Notes: generated from the sequence alone by a model not told the origin. A stretch of DNA of 64,000 nt from Solibacillus sp. R5-41 (GCF_002736105.1 NZ_CP024123.1:2596001-2660000); one strand, 5' to 3'. Shown: positions 51,632-61,109, counted from the first letter of the stretch. Translations and numbers: made by a program.

Positions 51632-52471
51632 TTGTTACTGTCAAAAGCATGGGCTTTGTTTGAAGCCGATAAGCGAATAGAAGGTTTTTCTCCGCAAACG
51701 TTGAAGGCATACAAGTTACAGTCTTTGCTACTAATTGGTTATTTTAAAGATGTAGAGATGGAATTGCTGGATACAAACCAATTGAAGGAATATCTCGCTA
51801 TATCCGGAAAGCATTTAAAACCTGCCAGTCTTGCACATCGTATTCGCTTTATGAAATCGTTTTTTCGTTGGTCTCATGAAGAAGGCTACCTGAGTAAGAA
51901 TCCAACTTCTAAAATTAAAGAACCTAAGGTAGGTAAGAGGATACCCAAGTATTTAACCGAACGGGAGATTGAACACCTTCGTGAATCCTGTCATTCCCCA
52001 ATGGAAAGAGCGATTTTTGAATTTATGTTTTCTACTGGTTGTCGAATTGGAGAAATAGTTACTTTAGAAAAGAACCATATTAATTGGTCCAATCAATCTG
52101 CGATTGTTAGAGGAAAAGGTGATAAGGAGAGGGAAGTTTATTTTAATACACGTTGCGACATATGGCTTAAACGGTATATTGAAAGTCGGAATGACAATAA
52201 CCCTTTCATCTTTGTAACAGCAAGGCAGCCACATAAAATGAGTGTTGCCCAAATGCGATACATCATCAAGCGGATCTCCAATCGTGCTGAAATTAATAAA
52301 GAGATTCATCCACATCAACTTAGACACAGCTATGCAACTCACTTGTTGAATAATGGCGCTCCTATTGAAGTCATTCAAAGTCTTATGGGACATGAGAAAA
52401 GTGAAACCACAAGGATATACGCTCAATTAAGCGGAAAACTACGAAAAGAGTATTATCAAAAGTACTTTTAA
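51632..52471 (+). CDS. Tyrosine recombinase, 279 aa, separate from the operon
   Basis: Core-binding domain (about 5-90) and complete catalytic domain: R138 (STGCRIGE), K162, H228 and R231 (HQLRH), H254 (MGHEK), Y263. TTG start after AGGGGGACTAGAA. It lies on the + strand between a core I remnant and a core II, in the same setting as a cassette, about 36 kb from the recombinase operon. It may assist the array recombination, act on another site, or be a passenger. Similar in size to the 277- and 281-aa enzymes, but clearly diverged from both. Confidence 0.92.
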   Translation: MLLSKAWALFEADKRIEGFSPQTLKAYKLQSLLLIGYFKDVEMELLDTNQLKEYLAISGKHLKPASLAHRIRFMKSFFRWSHEEGYLSKNPTSKIKEPKVGKRIPKYLTEREIEHLRESCHSPMERAIFEFMFSTGCRIGEIVTLEKNHINWSNQSAIVRGKGDKEREVYFNTRCDIWLKRYIESRNDNNPFIFVTARQPHKMSVAQMRYIIKRISNRAEINKEIHPHQLRHSYATHLLNNGAPIEVIQSLMGHEKSETTRIYAQLSGKLRKEYYQKYF

Positions 52472-52477
52472 ATGTAA

Positions 52478-52540
52478 AATGAGCAACTTCTTAAATGACG
52501 TTGCTCTACTTTACTAAAGCCCCCGTTAGTCCAATAAGTA
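52478..52540. repeat. Boundary repeat, own hairpin with core II
   Basis: GAGCAAC and GTTGCTC pair around a 12-base loop that also can end transcription of the recombinase gene; core II follows (TTTACTAAA, GCCCCC, GTTAGTCCAA). 52541-52597 is empty. Confidence 0.8.
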
Positions 52541-52597
52541 AGTTAAAGATACGTAACATTTTGAGACTCATACGAAAACTCGAAAATTGGATTGGAT

Positions 52598-53209
52598 TTA
52601 ATAAAAGTCGTCGAATTCTGAGCTTATTTTCTGAATTTCTTTGTTTGATAATTCAAAGAAAACATCTTGAGATACTTCTAATTTGAGAGCATCGTCTTTT
52701 TGCATACCAGAGTAAATTCCGCGTAATATCCTCCCAGTCAATCCATGGGAAATGGCAATCACTTTAGGTTCATTTTTCACACTATCAAGCCAAGCAGTCA
52801 ATCGGTTCTCAACAGCTTCATAACTTTCTCCATCAGGCGAATTAAAAAACCAACCATATAAATCTGTGTTATTAAATAGGTTGGGCCAGGATAACTCGAT
52901 TTCTTTAGATGTTAATCCAGCCCATGATCCTACAGCAACCTCACTTAAGCGATTATCCTTTTCCACCTTTTTAATATCGTATCCTATTGTTTCACAGATA
53001 ATTTCGGTACTCTGTAAAGCTCTCCCCAGTGGACTAGAAACAATTCTCCACTCATTTGGATCTCCAATAATAATTTTTAATAATTTTGCATTTCGTTCAA
53101 CTTGTTCTATCCCATTGTCGGTTAATGGGGAATTTAATTCCCCTTGATACCGACCTTGTGTATTAAAAACCGTTTCTCCGTGACGAAGTAGATATATTAT
53201 TTGACTCAA
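52598..53209 (-). CDS. Histidine phosphatase (phosphoglycerate mutase-like), 203 aa
   Basis: LLRHGETVFNTQGRYQGELN at the N-terminus and ISHGLTGR near residue 160 carry the two catalytic histidines. SSPLGRALQST and the GESYEAVENR segment also match cofactor-type mutase/phosphatases of the CobC/PhoE group. The TTG start at 53209 follows GAGGGGAGG. The metabolic substrate cannot be read from the sequence. Confidence 0.9.
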   Translation of the reverse strand: MSQIIYLLRHGETVFNTQGRYQGELNSPLTDNGIEQVERNAKLLKIIIGDPNEWRIVSSPLGRALQSTEIICETIGYDIKKVEKDNRLSEVAVGSWAGLTSKEIELSWPNLFNNTDLYGWFFNSPDGESYEAVENRLTAWLDSVKNEPKVIAISHGLTGRILRGIYSGMQKDDALKLEVSQDVFFELSNKEIQKISSEFDDFY

Positions 53210-53345
53210 ATTGATCCCTCCCCTCTTAATAATAATATAAACCAAGTTAAATCGGAATCTAAAAAATCTATTTATAAATTCTTGTTATACTCCACATAAT
53301 GCGACAATGTTCAACAAAAAAGCCAACAAATTGTTGACTTATCTT

Positions 53346-53483
53346 GTTAAACTAAACTGCCCCGTTAGTTTAAGTGTAACATTTCACAATGGATCACCGA
53401 AGCCTACATGATGTTTTAGACATAAAAATAGACCATCGAAATGATGGTCTTGTTTAACTAAAGCCCCCGTTAGTTTAATAACT
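53346..53483. repeat. Boundary repeat, type C, both cores
   Basis: Core I (TTAAACTAAA, CTGCCCC, GTTAGTTTAA), ATTTCACAATGGATCACCG segment, C hairpin, core II (TTTAACTAAA, GCCCCC, GTTAGTTTAA). A separate hairpin CAACAAATTGTTG lies just left of it. Confidence 0.93.
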
Positions 53484-53501
53484 AACAAGAATAATGAATG
53501 A

Positions 53502-53930
53502 TTAAAAGAGAAAGTCCCCTGTAGTCCAAAGAATAATGCTAATAACAAAATAAAAAACGATTGCACTTATTAGGACAAATACTAAGTGTAAACGACTGAA
53601 TGCTTGTGTTATGCTTACATATTTCATTTCCCCAACCATTTTTGCAACTTTTAAATTGATTGGAATGAAAAATAAGGAAAAGAACAAGCCGACGAAAATT
53701 GAGATACAAACACCTTGCATGAAAATAGGTGTATTTAATTCAGTAAGCATATTCCCTATTACAAAAATGGGGATTCCAACCCAAAATGAGAACGTAAAGA
53801 ACAATAAAGCAATTGCTATAATCAACAACATGACATTTTCCCTTAAAACGATTGCGTATGCGTTACTATATAAACTCATTATAAATCCCACCAAACCAAT
53901 TATTTTTATATTACGTGAAGAAAAAAACAA
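53502..53930 (-). CDS. Membrane protein, 142 aa
   Basis: Four hydrophobic helices. TTG start just after AGGAGTAA. The helix order and the MKYVSITQAFSRLHLVFVLI segment are unlike families I can name. Confidence 0.65.
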   Translation of the reverse strand: MFFSSRNIKIIGLVGFIMSLYSNAYAIVLRENVMLLIIAIALLFFTFSFWVGIPIFVIGNMLTELNTPIFMQGVCISIFVGLFFSLFFIPINLKVAKMVGEMKYVSITQAFSRLHLVFVLISAIVFYFVISIILWTTGDFLF

Positions 53931-53937
53931 TTACTCC

Positions 53938-53972
53938 TGTTGAAGGCAAGCCCCTGTTAGTTGAATAAGCAC
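53938..53972. repeat. Boundary repeat, core II remnant
   Basis: GTTGAAGGCAAGCCCCTG and TTAGTTGAATAAGC: the left arm is degraded, the right arm is intact. Confidence 0.65.
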
Positions 53973-54032
53973 ATAATATATTCAGCAAAGGGAACAATAC
54001 AATTAATTTAGATAAAGTCCTAAAGAGGTGTA

Positions 54033-54458
54033 TTGAAAAAAATGAAAAAGATGTTAATCATTTTTATACTATCCCTTGTTCTTATTACTTCTATTCAAAC
54101 AACAATCGTGTCATCAGTTGTACCAACTCAGGACTCTGAAGAACTTAGATTACAGGATATGCTTATGAATATGCTGACTCCTTATATTGAAAATGATTTG
54201 CGTAACTATTATTATCCAAAGATTGTAAAGGATTTTTCACCTAGTGTCGCCCCTTGGAAAATTGAGGTGTTAGAAACAAGAAGAATTAATGGCTTTCGTG
54301 GCTTCCAATTGCAAATTACATTTGACATAGAGCCTACTGATGGCGGGCAATGGATTCCAATAGGGAAAGACAGAATGACCTATGAAATTTCTTCTGGACC
54401 TGAAGTTAAATTAGTAAATCACACACACTTAAAAACATATAAATACCCTCCAGAATGA
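54033..54458 (+). CDS. DUF3888 family exported protein, 141 aa
   Basis: A signal peptide (KKMLIIFILSLVLITSIQTT) and the family core ELRLQDMLMNMLTPYIENDL followed by the conserved beta part (WKIEVLETRRINGFRGFQLQ). Function unknown; common in Bacillales. The start may be the TTG at 54033 or the ATG at 54042; neither is ideally spaced from GAGGTG. + strand. Confidence 0.8.
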   Translation: MKKMKKMLIIFILSLVLITSIQTTIVSSVVPTQDSEELRLQDMLMNMLTPYIENDLRNYYYPKIVKDFSPSVAPWKIEVLETRRINGFRGFQLQITFDIEPTDGGQWIPIGKDRMTYEISSGPEVKLVNHTHLKTYKYPPE

Positions 54459-54466
54459 AAAATACA

Positions 54467-54632
54467 GCCAAAGCGTCGTTTGGGTACTTACTGTTCATAA
54501 GCAGCCAAAAAACCCACTCATTCAATTGAATGGAGGGTTGGTTCCCTAACTTCCATTTGGGAACGTTTATTAGGTTTATTTTGTATACGTTATAAATCCT
54601 TATTTCACTAAAGCACCCGTTCAACAAAAAAC
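54467..54632. repeat. Boundary repeat, full type E
   Basis: CCAAAGCGTCGTTTGGG, TGTTCATAAGCAGCC, CATTCAATTGAATGG, CCCTAACTTCCATTTGGG, GTATACGTTATAAAT and core II (TTTCACTAAA, GCACCC, GTTCAACAAA). It shows that E units combine a D-like start with two further stems. Confidence 0.88.
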
Positions 54633-54652
54633 TTAGTTCGTTTTCATAGTCC

Positions 54653-54922
54653 TCAGTCAATTTTTCTTTCATAAATAATTCCTCTAATTCTTTCTTCACT
54701 TAGATTATATATATTTGCCAATTCGGATAAGTTTTTTCCACCACTATATAAACAAAATATCTCTTCATTTCGTTTTATTATTTCTTCACGTAAACCTGTA
54801 TCAGTTCCCCATCTTTTTCGCTCATTTTGAGGAATGTAAATATGCTGACCTTTAACATATTTTTGTATCTCTTTTATAAGGCTTTCAGGCAATATGTCTC
54901 TTGCATTAATGTATTTTTTCAT
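54653..54922 (-). CDS. CD3324-like helix-turn-helix protein, 89 aa
   Basis: It follows the family pattern closely: YINARDILPESLIKEIQKYV, IYIPQNERKRWG, then a helix-turn-helix (NLSELANIYNLSEERIRGII). Related to the Mor/CD3324 group of small DNA-binding proteins. The ribosome binding site is weak. The genes it controls are unknown. Confidence 0.8.
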   Translation of the reverse strand: MKKYINARDILPESLIKEIQKYVKGQHIYIPQNERKRWGTDTGLREEIIKRNEEIFCLYSGGKNLSELANIYNLSEERIRGIIYERKID

Positions 54923-54931
54923 AGAACACGC

Positions 54932-55894
54932 CTACAAATTTTTATATAAACGTAATGTATTTATTTGTTCTAAACCTTCATTATTGAAACCTTCCTTAAC
55001 TAAAATAACAAATGTATCAAAGTTTTTTAAAGTAAGACGAGTGATTACTTGTTTTATATTTAACTCCAACATAGATTTAAGAGAACCTTGAATAAATCTT
55101 CTCTTTTCGTCTGTATTTATATTAAACTTAGGTCTAAAATGAACACCAAATGCCGAAGCCTCAAAGGATTCATTTTTTGTATCTTTATTAAATAAACCTA
55201 CCCGATAATATGCAACACCAGCTATCTCCTGAGATTGTCTATCACGTAAAACAAGAACAACCTCATCAAGACGATTGCTAATAGAAAATTGATTTTTAAA
55301 TAAATCTGCCATTGCATCTTCGCCATCTTCTTTCAATATTTCCTGAATAACTTTTCTATCTAAATTCTTACTTGATTCAATTAAAGAACTATCAAAATGG
55401 GCAGGTTCCATCCAGTCTTGTAGAGATAATTTCATTGTCACAAAGGAGTATTCATCAGATTCAAAGCCATATTTTTCATAAAAAGAGACTTCTTTATTTC
55501 TTACTTGCCCAAACTTAGTAAATGCAAACTTAAAAATCTTTGTACCCCCTTGCTTTTGAATAACAACTGAACATCGATTTAATAACTCTTTAGTTAACTC
55601 ATCATTTTCTTCCAAGATACCATATTGAATATGACCATTCTTTGTTATATTAGACGGGATAATCCCCATAAAAGCAGTGATATTTCCATTAACGTCTGTT
55701 GCGACAAAACCTTTACATCGGGAATCTGAATTACAATATTGTTGTTTTAAATATTTTGGTGATTCACCTAATGAAATATTTGCTTTTATTGTGGGGTCTA
55801 AGAAATTCTTTTCTGTTTCATTTATCAATTTATAAATTTCTTCAAAGTTGTCCGAGGTATTTACTTCTCTAATTGTTACATTTTGATTAAGCAT
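54932..55894 (-). CDS. GNAT-like acetyltransferase protein, 320 aa
   Basis: Two GNAT-like halves: the first (about 5-150) has VSFYEKYGFESDEYSFVTMKL as its closing strand-helix, and the second (about 170-320) has EIAGVAYYRVG and ends LVKEGFNNEGLEQINTLRLY. A clear motif A glycine loop is missing in both halves, so activity is uncertain. AAAGGAGATGATTAA before ATG. Nine bases separate it from the CD3324-like gene, so these two share a cassette. Confidence 0.65.
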   Translation of the reverse strand: MLNQNVTIREVNTSDNFEEIYKLINETEKNFLDPTIKANISLGESPKYLKQQYCNSDSRCKGFVATDVNGNITAFMGIIPSNITKNGHIQYGILEENDELTKELLNRCSVVIQKQGGTKIFKFAFTKFGQVRNKEVSFYEKYGFESDEYSFVTMKLSLQDWMEPAHFDSSLIESSKNLDRKVIQEILKEDGEDAMADLFKNQFSISNRLDEVVLVLRDRQSQEIAGVAYYRVGLFNKDTKNESFEASAFGVHFRPKFNINTDEKRRFIQGSLKSMLELNIKQVITRLTLKNFDTFVILVKEGFNNEGLEQINTLRLYKNL

Positions 55895-56066
55895 TTAATC
55901 ATCTCCTTTTGATTTGTAACTTAATTATGGCTTTTATCCCAAATAATTAAAATACTGAAAATTTTTTCAAAAAGACTCAAACATTTTTCTATTAATCCTT
56001 TATGAAACCTCATATTGAAGAATCGCCTCATTTTGAATATACAAATATTAGTTGAAGAAAAAAACA

Positions 56067-56135
56067 TCCCCAAAGCGTCGTTTGGGGACCATTTGAAATC
56101 CTTGTTGCACTAAAGCCCCCGTTAGTACAATAACA
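56067..56135. repeat. Boundary repeat, type D
   Basis: CCCCAAAGCGTCGTTTGGGG (extended stem), TTGCACTAAA, GCCCCC, GTTAGTACAA. Confidence 0.9.
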
Positions 56136-56142
56136 AATCTAC

Positions 56143-56628
56143 TTATTTTAAGACATTCCAATCTTCATAAGCTTTAGCATCAATACCTAAACTTTTGGTT
56201 CTTAACCATTCAAAGGCTTTTAGAACAAGTGGTGAAGCATTATCCAAAGAAACGTCTTTTTCCGATACCCATAATGCCCCAAGTGAATCTTGTCCATCGA
56301 ATTGTTCAGGTACACTTAATTCTCCGCCTATTTTTTTTACAGAATAGTAAACTGCAATATGGTGTACATCCGTAAAATCTCTCCACAACCAAGGGAGTAT
56401 GAAATCGATGACACCAATATTTTCTTCAATTTCAATTTCAAGACCCGTTTCTTCAATAAACTCTCTTTTCATTGCCTTAGATAAAGTTTCACCTTCATCT
56501 AAGCTGCCTCCAGGAAGGTCATATCGGTTTATAAAAGGACCACCGTTTTTTTTTATCACCAATAGTTTTCCATCTTCCACACAAACTCCATATACACCAA
56601 AAGCCCTGTGATATTTTTTTTCAGACAC
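56143..56628 (-). CDS. Nudix hydrolase, 161 aa
   Basis: Nudix box from GGSLDEGETL to REFIEETGL with all expected glutamates (about residues 40-62). I choose the GTG at 56628, seven bases after GGGGGAG, over an upstream TTG with no site. The sequence HRAFGVYGVCVEDGKLLVI is a standard first strand. Substrate unknown. Confidence 0.88.
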   Translation of the reverse strand: MSEKKYHRAFGVYGVCVEDGKLLVIKKNGGPFINRYDLPGGSLDEGETLSKAMKREFIEETGLEIEIEENIGVIDFILPWLWRDFTDVHHIAVYYSVKKIGGELSVPEQFDGQDSLGALWVSEKDVSLDNASPLVLKAFEWLRTKSLGIDAKAYEDWNVLK

Positions 56629-56659
56629 AAATAACTCCCCCAATGTTTCTAAAAGATTA

Positions 56660-56750
56660 TTCAAGTAAATGTTCCGTTAGTTCAATAAAGAAAAAAAGAG
56701 CTGCATATGCAACTCAATGATCTTCAAGTAAAGCACTCGTTTGTTGAACT
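56660..56750. repeat. Boundary repeat, type A with degraded cores
   Basis: TTCAAGTAAA, TGTTCC, GTTAGTTCAA looks like core II arms in the core I place. The A hairpin is exact; the second core is TTCAAGTAAA, GCACTC, GTTTGTTGAA. Confidence 0.85.
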
Positions 56751-56770
56751 AGTTTTTTATTTATGTTTTT

Positions 56771-57082
56771 TTAATTAGCAAAAAATACACCGTTTTCCAA
56801 AAAATTAATTGAGAGTTCTCTTTGTTTTTCTGGTTCAACCCAATCTTCATCAAGAATTTCGTCGAAAGGTATAACTCCCATAGTCGCTGATGGATACTCA
56901 ACCCCTAGGTCTTCTACAATCTCTAAATATTGATTGTAATAATCTTCTTTTTGTTCTTTCGTTAGGTTTAAAGGAATCGGTGCTGCTTCTTCTGTAAATT
57001 CTTTGTTATCAGCTTTATCATCAGTGCAACCTGATAAAGCAAATGCCCCTAGTAAAATGCTAACGTAAAAATATTTGTTCAA
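56771..57082 (-). CDS. Putative lipoprotein, 103 aa
   Basis: The signal peptide and lipobox ALSGC are nearly identical to those at 4733, with the same TTG start after GGGGTGGGA. The mature part (LTKEQKEDYYNQYLEIVEDLG) is different and short, and ends without a clear domain close, so the gene may be C-terminally truncated. Confidence 0.65.
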   Translation of the reverse strand: MNKYFYVSILLGAFALSGCTDDKADNKEFTEEAAPIPLNLTKEQKEDYYNQYLEIVEDLGVEYPSATMGVIPFDEILDEDWVEPEKQRELSINFLENGVFFAN

Positions 57083-57196
57083 CATTCCCACCCCTTAAAT
57101 TTTTGAATATCTAATTGTAAGAATATTGTACCAAGTTTTGGGATAAATATCCATTTCATTTTATAAAGCCAATATCACTGAATTTGATATAAGCTT

Positions 57197-57335
57197 CTTC
57201 AACTAACCTGCCTCGTTAGTTGAAGTGTAACATTTCACAATGGATCACCGAATCCTACTTGATGTTATAGACATAAAAATAGACCATCGAAATGATGGTC
57301 TTGTTTAACTAAAGCTCCCCGTTAGCACAATAATA
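57197..57335. repeat. Boundary repeat, type C, both cores
   Basis: Core I (TTCAACTAAC, CTGCCTC, GTTAGTTGAA), C hairpin, core II (TTTAACTAAA, GCTCCCC, GTTAGCACAA). The core II centre has seven bases, one more than usual. Confidence 0.92.
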
Positions 57336-57336
57336 A

Positions 57337-57822
57337 TTAACTAACCCAAGTTTTTTTCACTTCTTTGGATTTCCATTTATTATCTTTATAATGAACTTTA
57401 ACTTCTACTCCAACTGCCCCTAAACCCGAACGATACTTGGAACCCTCAAAAAAGATTTTATTATTAAACTTAAAATCAACTTTTTCTATTTTAAGAAGTA
57501 CGCCATCCAAACTCATCGTATTTGGATTAAGTAATCCCTTTTCTTTCAGTTGTTCAAAAGTAGCGTCCATTACTTCAACTTTATATTTTTCCTTAAAGTA
57601 GCTTAAAATTTCTTTTTTATCACTTTCATTTAATTCCTCAAAATTATTCATATCAATAGCTATATACTTTATATCACTACTTAATGCTTCATCCTGTTCC
57701 ATTATTGAGTCCAATGCAATACTATATATTTCTCCTAAATGTTCCTTTGATTCTATTCCAGTATTGCAAGAAGAAAGCAATACCGACAGTATAATCAGAA
57801 TACAGAAATATTTCAACTTCAA
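57337..57822 (-). CDS. Putative lipoprotein, 161 aa
   Basis: Lipobox LLSSC near residue 19. The mature domain contains KYIAIDMNNFEELNESDKKE and a C-terminal beta part (GVEVKVHYKDNKWKSKEVKK). A TTG start follows GGAGGTAATAAAT. The pattern recalls small Bacillales lipoproteins of unknown role. Confidence 0.7.
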   Translation of the reverse strand: MKLKYFCILIILSVLLSSCNTGIESKEHLGEIYSIALDSIMEQDEALSSDIKYIAIDMNNFEELNESDKKEILSYFKEKYKVEVMDATFEQLKEKGLLNPNTMSLDGVLLKIEKVDFKFNNKIFFEGSKYRSGLGAVGVEVKVHYKDNKWKSKEVKKTWVS

Positions 57823-57883
57823 ATTTATTACCTCCTACAGCTTATAGCTGATGTTATTTTTAAATACGTTTCATAAAACTCTT

Positions 57884-58022
57884 CTTGAACTAAACTGCTC
57901 CGTTAGTTTAAGTGTAACATTTCACAATGGTTCACCGAAGCCTACATGGTGTTTTAGACATAAAAATAGACCATCGAAATGATGGTCTTGTTTAACTAAA
58001 GCCCCCGTTAGCTTAAGTACAT
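57884..58022. repeat. Boundary repeat, type C, both cores
   Basis: Core I (TTGAACTAAA, CTGCTCC, GTTAGTTTAA), C segment with one change (GGTTCACCG), C hairpin, core II (TTTAACTAAA, GCCCCC, GTTAGCTTAA). The stop codon of the zinc-ribbon gene follows 4 bp later. Confidence 0.93.
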
Positions 58023-58026
58023 TAGT

Positions 58027-58314
58027 TCACGCAGACTTCTTATAAGTAACAAAAAAAGGTGCCAACAAAGAACCAATTATAAAAATAAAAATAGCTATGC
58101 CAAGTATCACAAAACCATTGCTATAAGGGGGCAGGGTATAAGCTAAGATGAGCATTGGAAGAATAGTAAAAGAGACAAAAATTAATCTGCCTGGGACTGT
58201 TATCTTATGTGTTGTATCGCATTCGTTACATTTAATCGGTTTATAATTCCGCCAACAGGAATTAGAGATTTCACTCCATCTGAAATGTGCATTGCATTTC
58301 TCGCACTTTTGCAA
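58027..58314 (-). CDS. Zinc-ribbon membrane protein (TIGR04104-like), 95 aa
   Basis: CEKC and CNEC pairs 22 residues apart, with a further cysteine between, are followed by two membrane helices (about 45-62 and 68-88). TTG start after GGAGGTGATTAGC. The partial gene at 1-119 is a close paralogue. The family is widespread in Bacillales and of unknown function. Confidence 0.78.
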   Translation of the reverse strand: MQKCEKCNAHFRWSEISNSCWRNYKPIKCNECDTTHKITVPGRLIFVSFTILPMLILAYTLPPYSNGFVILGIAIFIFIIGSLLAPFFVTYKKSA

Positions 58315-58361
58315 AGCTAATCACCTCCATTATAATTGCTAAATCTTCTAAGGCATTGATT

Positions 58362-58450
58362 TATTACCCTGATGCGTTAGTTCAATAAGAAAAAGAGCTG
58401 CATATGCAACTCAATGATCTTCAAGTAAAGCCCCCGTTAGTTGAATAAGA
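58362..58450. repeat. Boundary repeat, type A, half of core I
   Basis: CTGATGC and GTTAGTTCAA (left arm lost), exact A hairpin, core II (TTCAAGTAAA, GCCCCC, GTTAGTTGAA). Confidence 0.9.
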
Positions 58451-58453
58451 AAG

Positions 58454-58888
58454 TTAAATATTTTTCTGTAATAATTCAATTAGACCGTTGGGAAAAAGTA
58501 TCTTCTTACCATCAATAATTTCTTCTAAGGAAATCCATTTTGTGAATGTAGTTTTTCTTCCTTCTACAACTTTAAAATTTTCTTTTTGGTACAGATTTTG
58601 GTCTTTAAATTCCACCAAATAAATCTGAATTATTTCGTGACCTATATTTCCGTCTATTCTAAAGATGTTTTCTAAACAGCCCATATAACGGTTAATCTCT
58701 ATATCCACTGCTATTTCTTCAATGTATTCTCTCTTAATAGTATCACTAGACTTCTCACCAAGTTCAATTGTCCCACCAATTGGTCGATAATATATACCAG
58801 TTCCCTTTGAATGCTTTCCCTCTTGTTCTTCTAAAAGAATTTTATTATTTCTCATTATTATTCCTAAAGTTTTTGCTTTTGGATACAC
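58454..58888 (-). CDS. Nudix hydrolase, 144 aa
   Basis: Nudix box GGTIELGEKSSDTIKREYIEE (about residues 38-58); the usual TG after EE is IA, a conservative change. The upstream strand AKTLGIIMRNNKILLEEQEG is characteristic. GTG start after GGGGGG. Substrate not predictable. Confidence 0.87.
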   Translation of the reverse strand: MYPKAKTLGIIMRNNKILLEEQEGKHSKGTGIYYRPIGGTIELGEKSSDTIKREYIEEIAVDIEINRYMGCLENIFRIDGNIGHEIIQIYLVEFKDQNLYQKENFKVVEGRKTTFTKWISLEEIIDGKKILFPNGLIELLQKNI

Positions 58889-58939
58889 ATAATCCCCCCT
58901 GAGAATACCAACTACAAAATAACCTTCCGTGTAAAAAAT

Positions 58940-59020
58940 CTTATTGAACTAACCTGCTGCGTTAGTTCAAGAAGAACTGAGTCGCTTATTAAACAATCGC
59001 GCCCGATTGCGGAATAGTGG
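58940..59020. repeat. Boundary repeat, core I with type G
   Basis: Core I (TTGAACTAAC, CTGCTGC, GTTAGTTCAA), then CAATCGCGCCCGATTG. No core II; this is the left border of the serS region. Confidence 0.88.
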
Positions 59021-59217
59021 AAAATGCGAAAGAGCTGCAAAATGTCATTTCTAATTTTTTTCTAATGCAACCCATCCTTGATTATAGTAACATCTTTTTT
59101 AGTCCTGCTAAATTTCCTTTAAGAAATAAAGCATTTTTTCAATTCCAAGGTGTTTTCACCACCCGATACAATTAAAAGCACCTGTAAATCGATAAAAAGG
59201 CAATACAATTAACTGTT

Positions 59218-59240
59218 AAAGGATATCTAAAATACCTTTT
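59218..59240 (-). terminator. Terminator-like hairpin after serS
   Basis: AAAGGTAT and ATATCCTTT pair around a TTTAG loop, about 10 bp past the stop codon on the minus strand. 59021-59217 has no gene. Confidence 0.5.
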
Positions 59241-59249
59241 ACCCGTTAT

Positions 59250-60530
59250 TTATTTTGGTGCAATTATTTCTTTACCACCCATGTATGGTCTTAAAACTTC
59301 AGGAATTACTACGCTTCCATCAGCTTGTTGATAGTTTTCTAGGATAGCGGCAACTGTACGACCAATGGCAAGACCTGAACCGTTTAATGTATGAACAAAT
59401 TCTGGTTTTGCATTTGGCTCACGACGGAAGCGGATATTCGCTCGTCGAGCTTGGAAATCCTCAAAGTTAGAGCAAGAAGAAATTTCACGGTACATGTTTT
59501 GTGCAGGAATCCAAACTTCTAAATCATATTTCTTCGCTGAAGCAAAACTTAAATCAGCGGTACACATTTTTAGCTTACGATATGGTAAGCCTAGTAATTG
59601 CAATACTTTTTCCGCATGATTTGTTAATAGCTCTAATTGTTCGTATGATTCCTCTGGTTTTACAAAGCGAACTAGTTCTACTTTGTTGAACTGATGTTGA
59701 CGGATTAAACCACGTGTATCACGACCTGCAGATCCCGCTTCTGAACGGAAGCACGTACTATAGGCAGCAAATCCTTGTGGTAAAGCCTCAGCCAGTAAAA
59801 TTTCATCACGATAGAAGTTTGTTACAGGTACCTCTGCCGTTGGAATCATGAAATAATCTGTTTCCTCTAATTTAAATACATCTTCTTCAAATTTAGGAAG
59901 ATTTCCAGTACCCGTCAAGCTATCACGGTTAACAATGACAGGTGGTAGCATTTCCTCATAACCATGCTCCTCTGCATGTAAATCCATCATAAAAGTCATT
60001 AATGCACGTTCTAAACGTGCTCCAAGCCCGCGGTAGAATAAGAAACGGCTACCTGTTACTTTTGTTCCTCGTTCAAAGTCAACAATCTTCAAATCTGTAG
60101 CAAGATCCCAGTGTGCTTTAATGTCAAAATCAAAAGTTGGAATTTCACCCCAAGTATATTCTTCTACATTGTCGTCTTCTGTTGTCCCTACTGGTACAGA
60201 TTCGTGTGGAATGTTTGGCAAGCGCATCATCATATCTTTAAAGCGCTCTTCAACATCATTTAGTTGAACATCTAGCTCACTAATTTCATTGCCTACTTGA
60301 CGCATACGAGCAATAACTTCATCTGCATTTTCCTTGTTGCGTTTCATAATTGAAATATGTTCAGATACTTTATTTCGTTCTGCTTTTAATTCTTCTGTTT
60401 TAGCAATTAACTCACGACGCTTTGCATCTAAATCCTCAAAGTTATCTAAGTTGCCTAAATCTTCATTACGTGTTAATAGCATTTCTTTAATTTCGGCGAA
60501 ATTATCGCGTACGCGTTTAATATCTAACAT
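59250..60530 (-). CDS. serS: Seryl-tRNA synthetase
   Basis: It charges tRNA-Ser with serine. At 426 residues it has the normal length, with the N-terminal coiled coil (about 30-100) that grips the tRNA and the class II motifs: motif 2 in [20 protein letters not shown] and motif 3 in [18 protein letters not shown]. The start at 60530 is seven bases after GGAGG; the ATG two codons upstream is too close to it. A T-box leader lies upstream. It is a housekeeping-type gene but stands between boundary repeats on both sides (58940 and 61110). Codon use and G+C look less AT-rich than in the cassettes. Confidence 0.97.
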   Translation of the reverse strand: MLDIKRVRDNFAEIKEMLLTRNEDLGNLDNFEDLDAKRRELIAKTEELKAERNKVSEHISIMKRNKENADEVIARMRQVGNEISELDVQLNDVEERFKDMMMRLPNIPHESVPVGTTEDDNVEEYTWGEIPTFDFDIKAHWDLATDLKIVDFERGTKVTGSRFLFYRGLGARLERALMTFMMDLHAEEHGYEEMLPPVIVNRDSLTGTGNLPKFEEDVFKLEETDYFMIPTAEVPVTNFYRDEILLAEALPQGFAAYSTCFRSEAGSAGRDTRGLIRQHQFNKVELVRFVKPEESYEQLELLTNHAEKVLQLLGLPYRKLKMCTADLSFASAKKYDLEVWIPAQNMYREISSCSNFEDFQARRANIRFRREPNAKPEFVHTLNGSGLAIGRTVAAILENYQQADGSVVIPEVLRPYMGGKEIIAPK

Positions 60531-60633
60531 AGTCATACCTCCAGTAGTTTAATGACATTGCATCCATTAAGTCTTAGTGTAATTGCGTTGCAAGCTAAAC
60601 TCGAATAGCTCCGTTTTGAATCAAAATAAACAC

Positions 60634-60870
60634 AAAAAAGCCCCCATCCCTAAAAGGGACGAGAGCTACCCGCGTTGCCACCCTAATTGATTAGGCATAT
60701 ACCTAATCCACTTATTTCATAACGGCATTTCAGCCGGCTACAGCCTACTTACATTACTTCGACTGTGCAACTCCAGGACGGATTCACAAGTGCTTCTATC
60801 AGCTTCCACCAACCGCTGACTCTCTAAAAAAAACGTGCTTGCTACTACTTCCCATCATCGTGTTCAGTTA
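60634..60870 (-). promoter_or_regulatory. T-box riboswitch leader of serS
   Basis: The T-box core AGGGTGGCAACGCGG is present on the minus strand (60670-60684). It is followed by a terminator stem (60634-60668, CTCGTCCC with GGGATGGGGG) and a T-run. The upstream part can form stem I. Uncharged tRNA-Ser is expected to stabilise the antiterminator and raise serS expression. The specifier codon cannot be fixed by eye. Confidence 0.92.
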
Positions 60871-61109
60871 TTTAAATATTAACCATACTGTACTATATGA
60901 AAACAGATTTTGCAAGTAATACCATATGATACAAAATATACCAAATTATTGAATCACCGGTTAATTCCGGATGAAATGCACAACCCAATAAATGACAATT
61001 TCGCGCTAAGATAATTTTCCCCTCATGTCCTTTACTTTAATACGTTTGAAACGAATAATAGCTCCAATTTTAAATAAATTTCTATGTAAAATTATCAAAT
61101 GTCCATTTT

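Noticed and set aside
54406-54699. A 97-aa minus-strand open frame
   Set aside because: It reads through a type E repeat and the end of the CD3324-like gene in another frame; no ribosome binding site.
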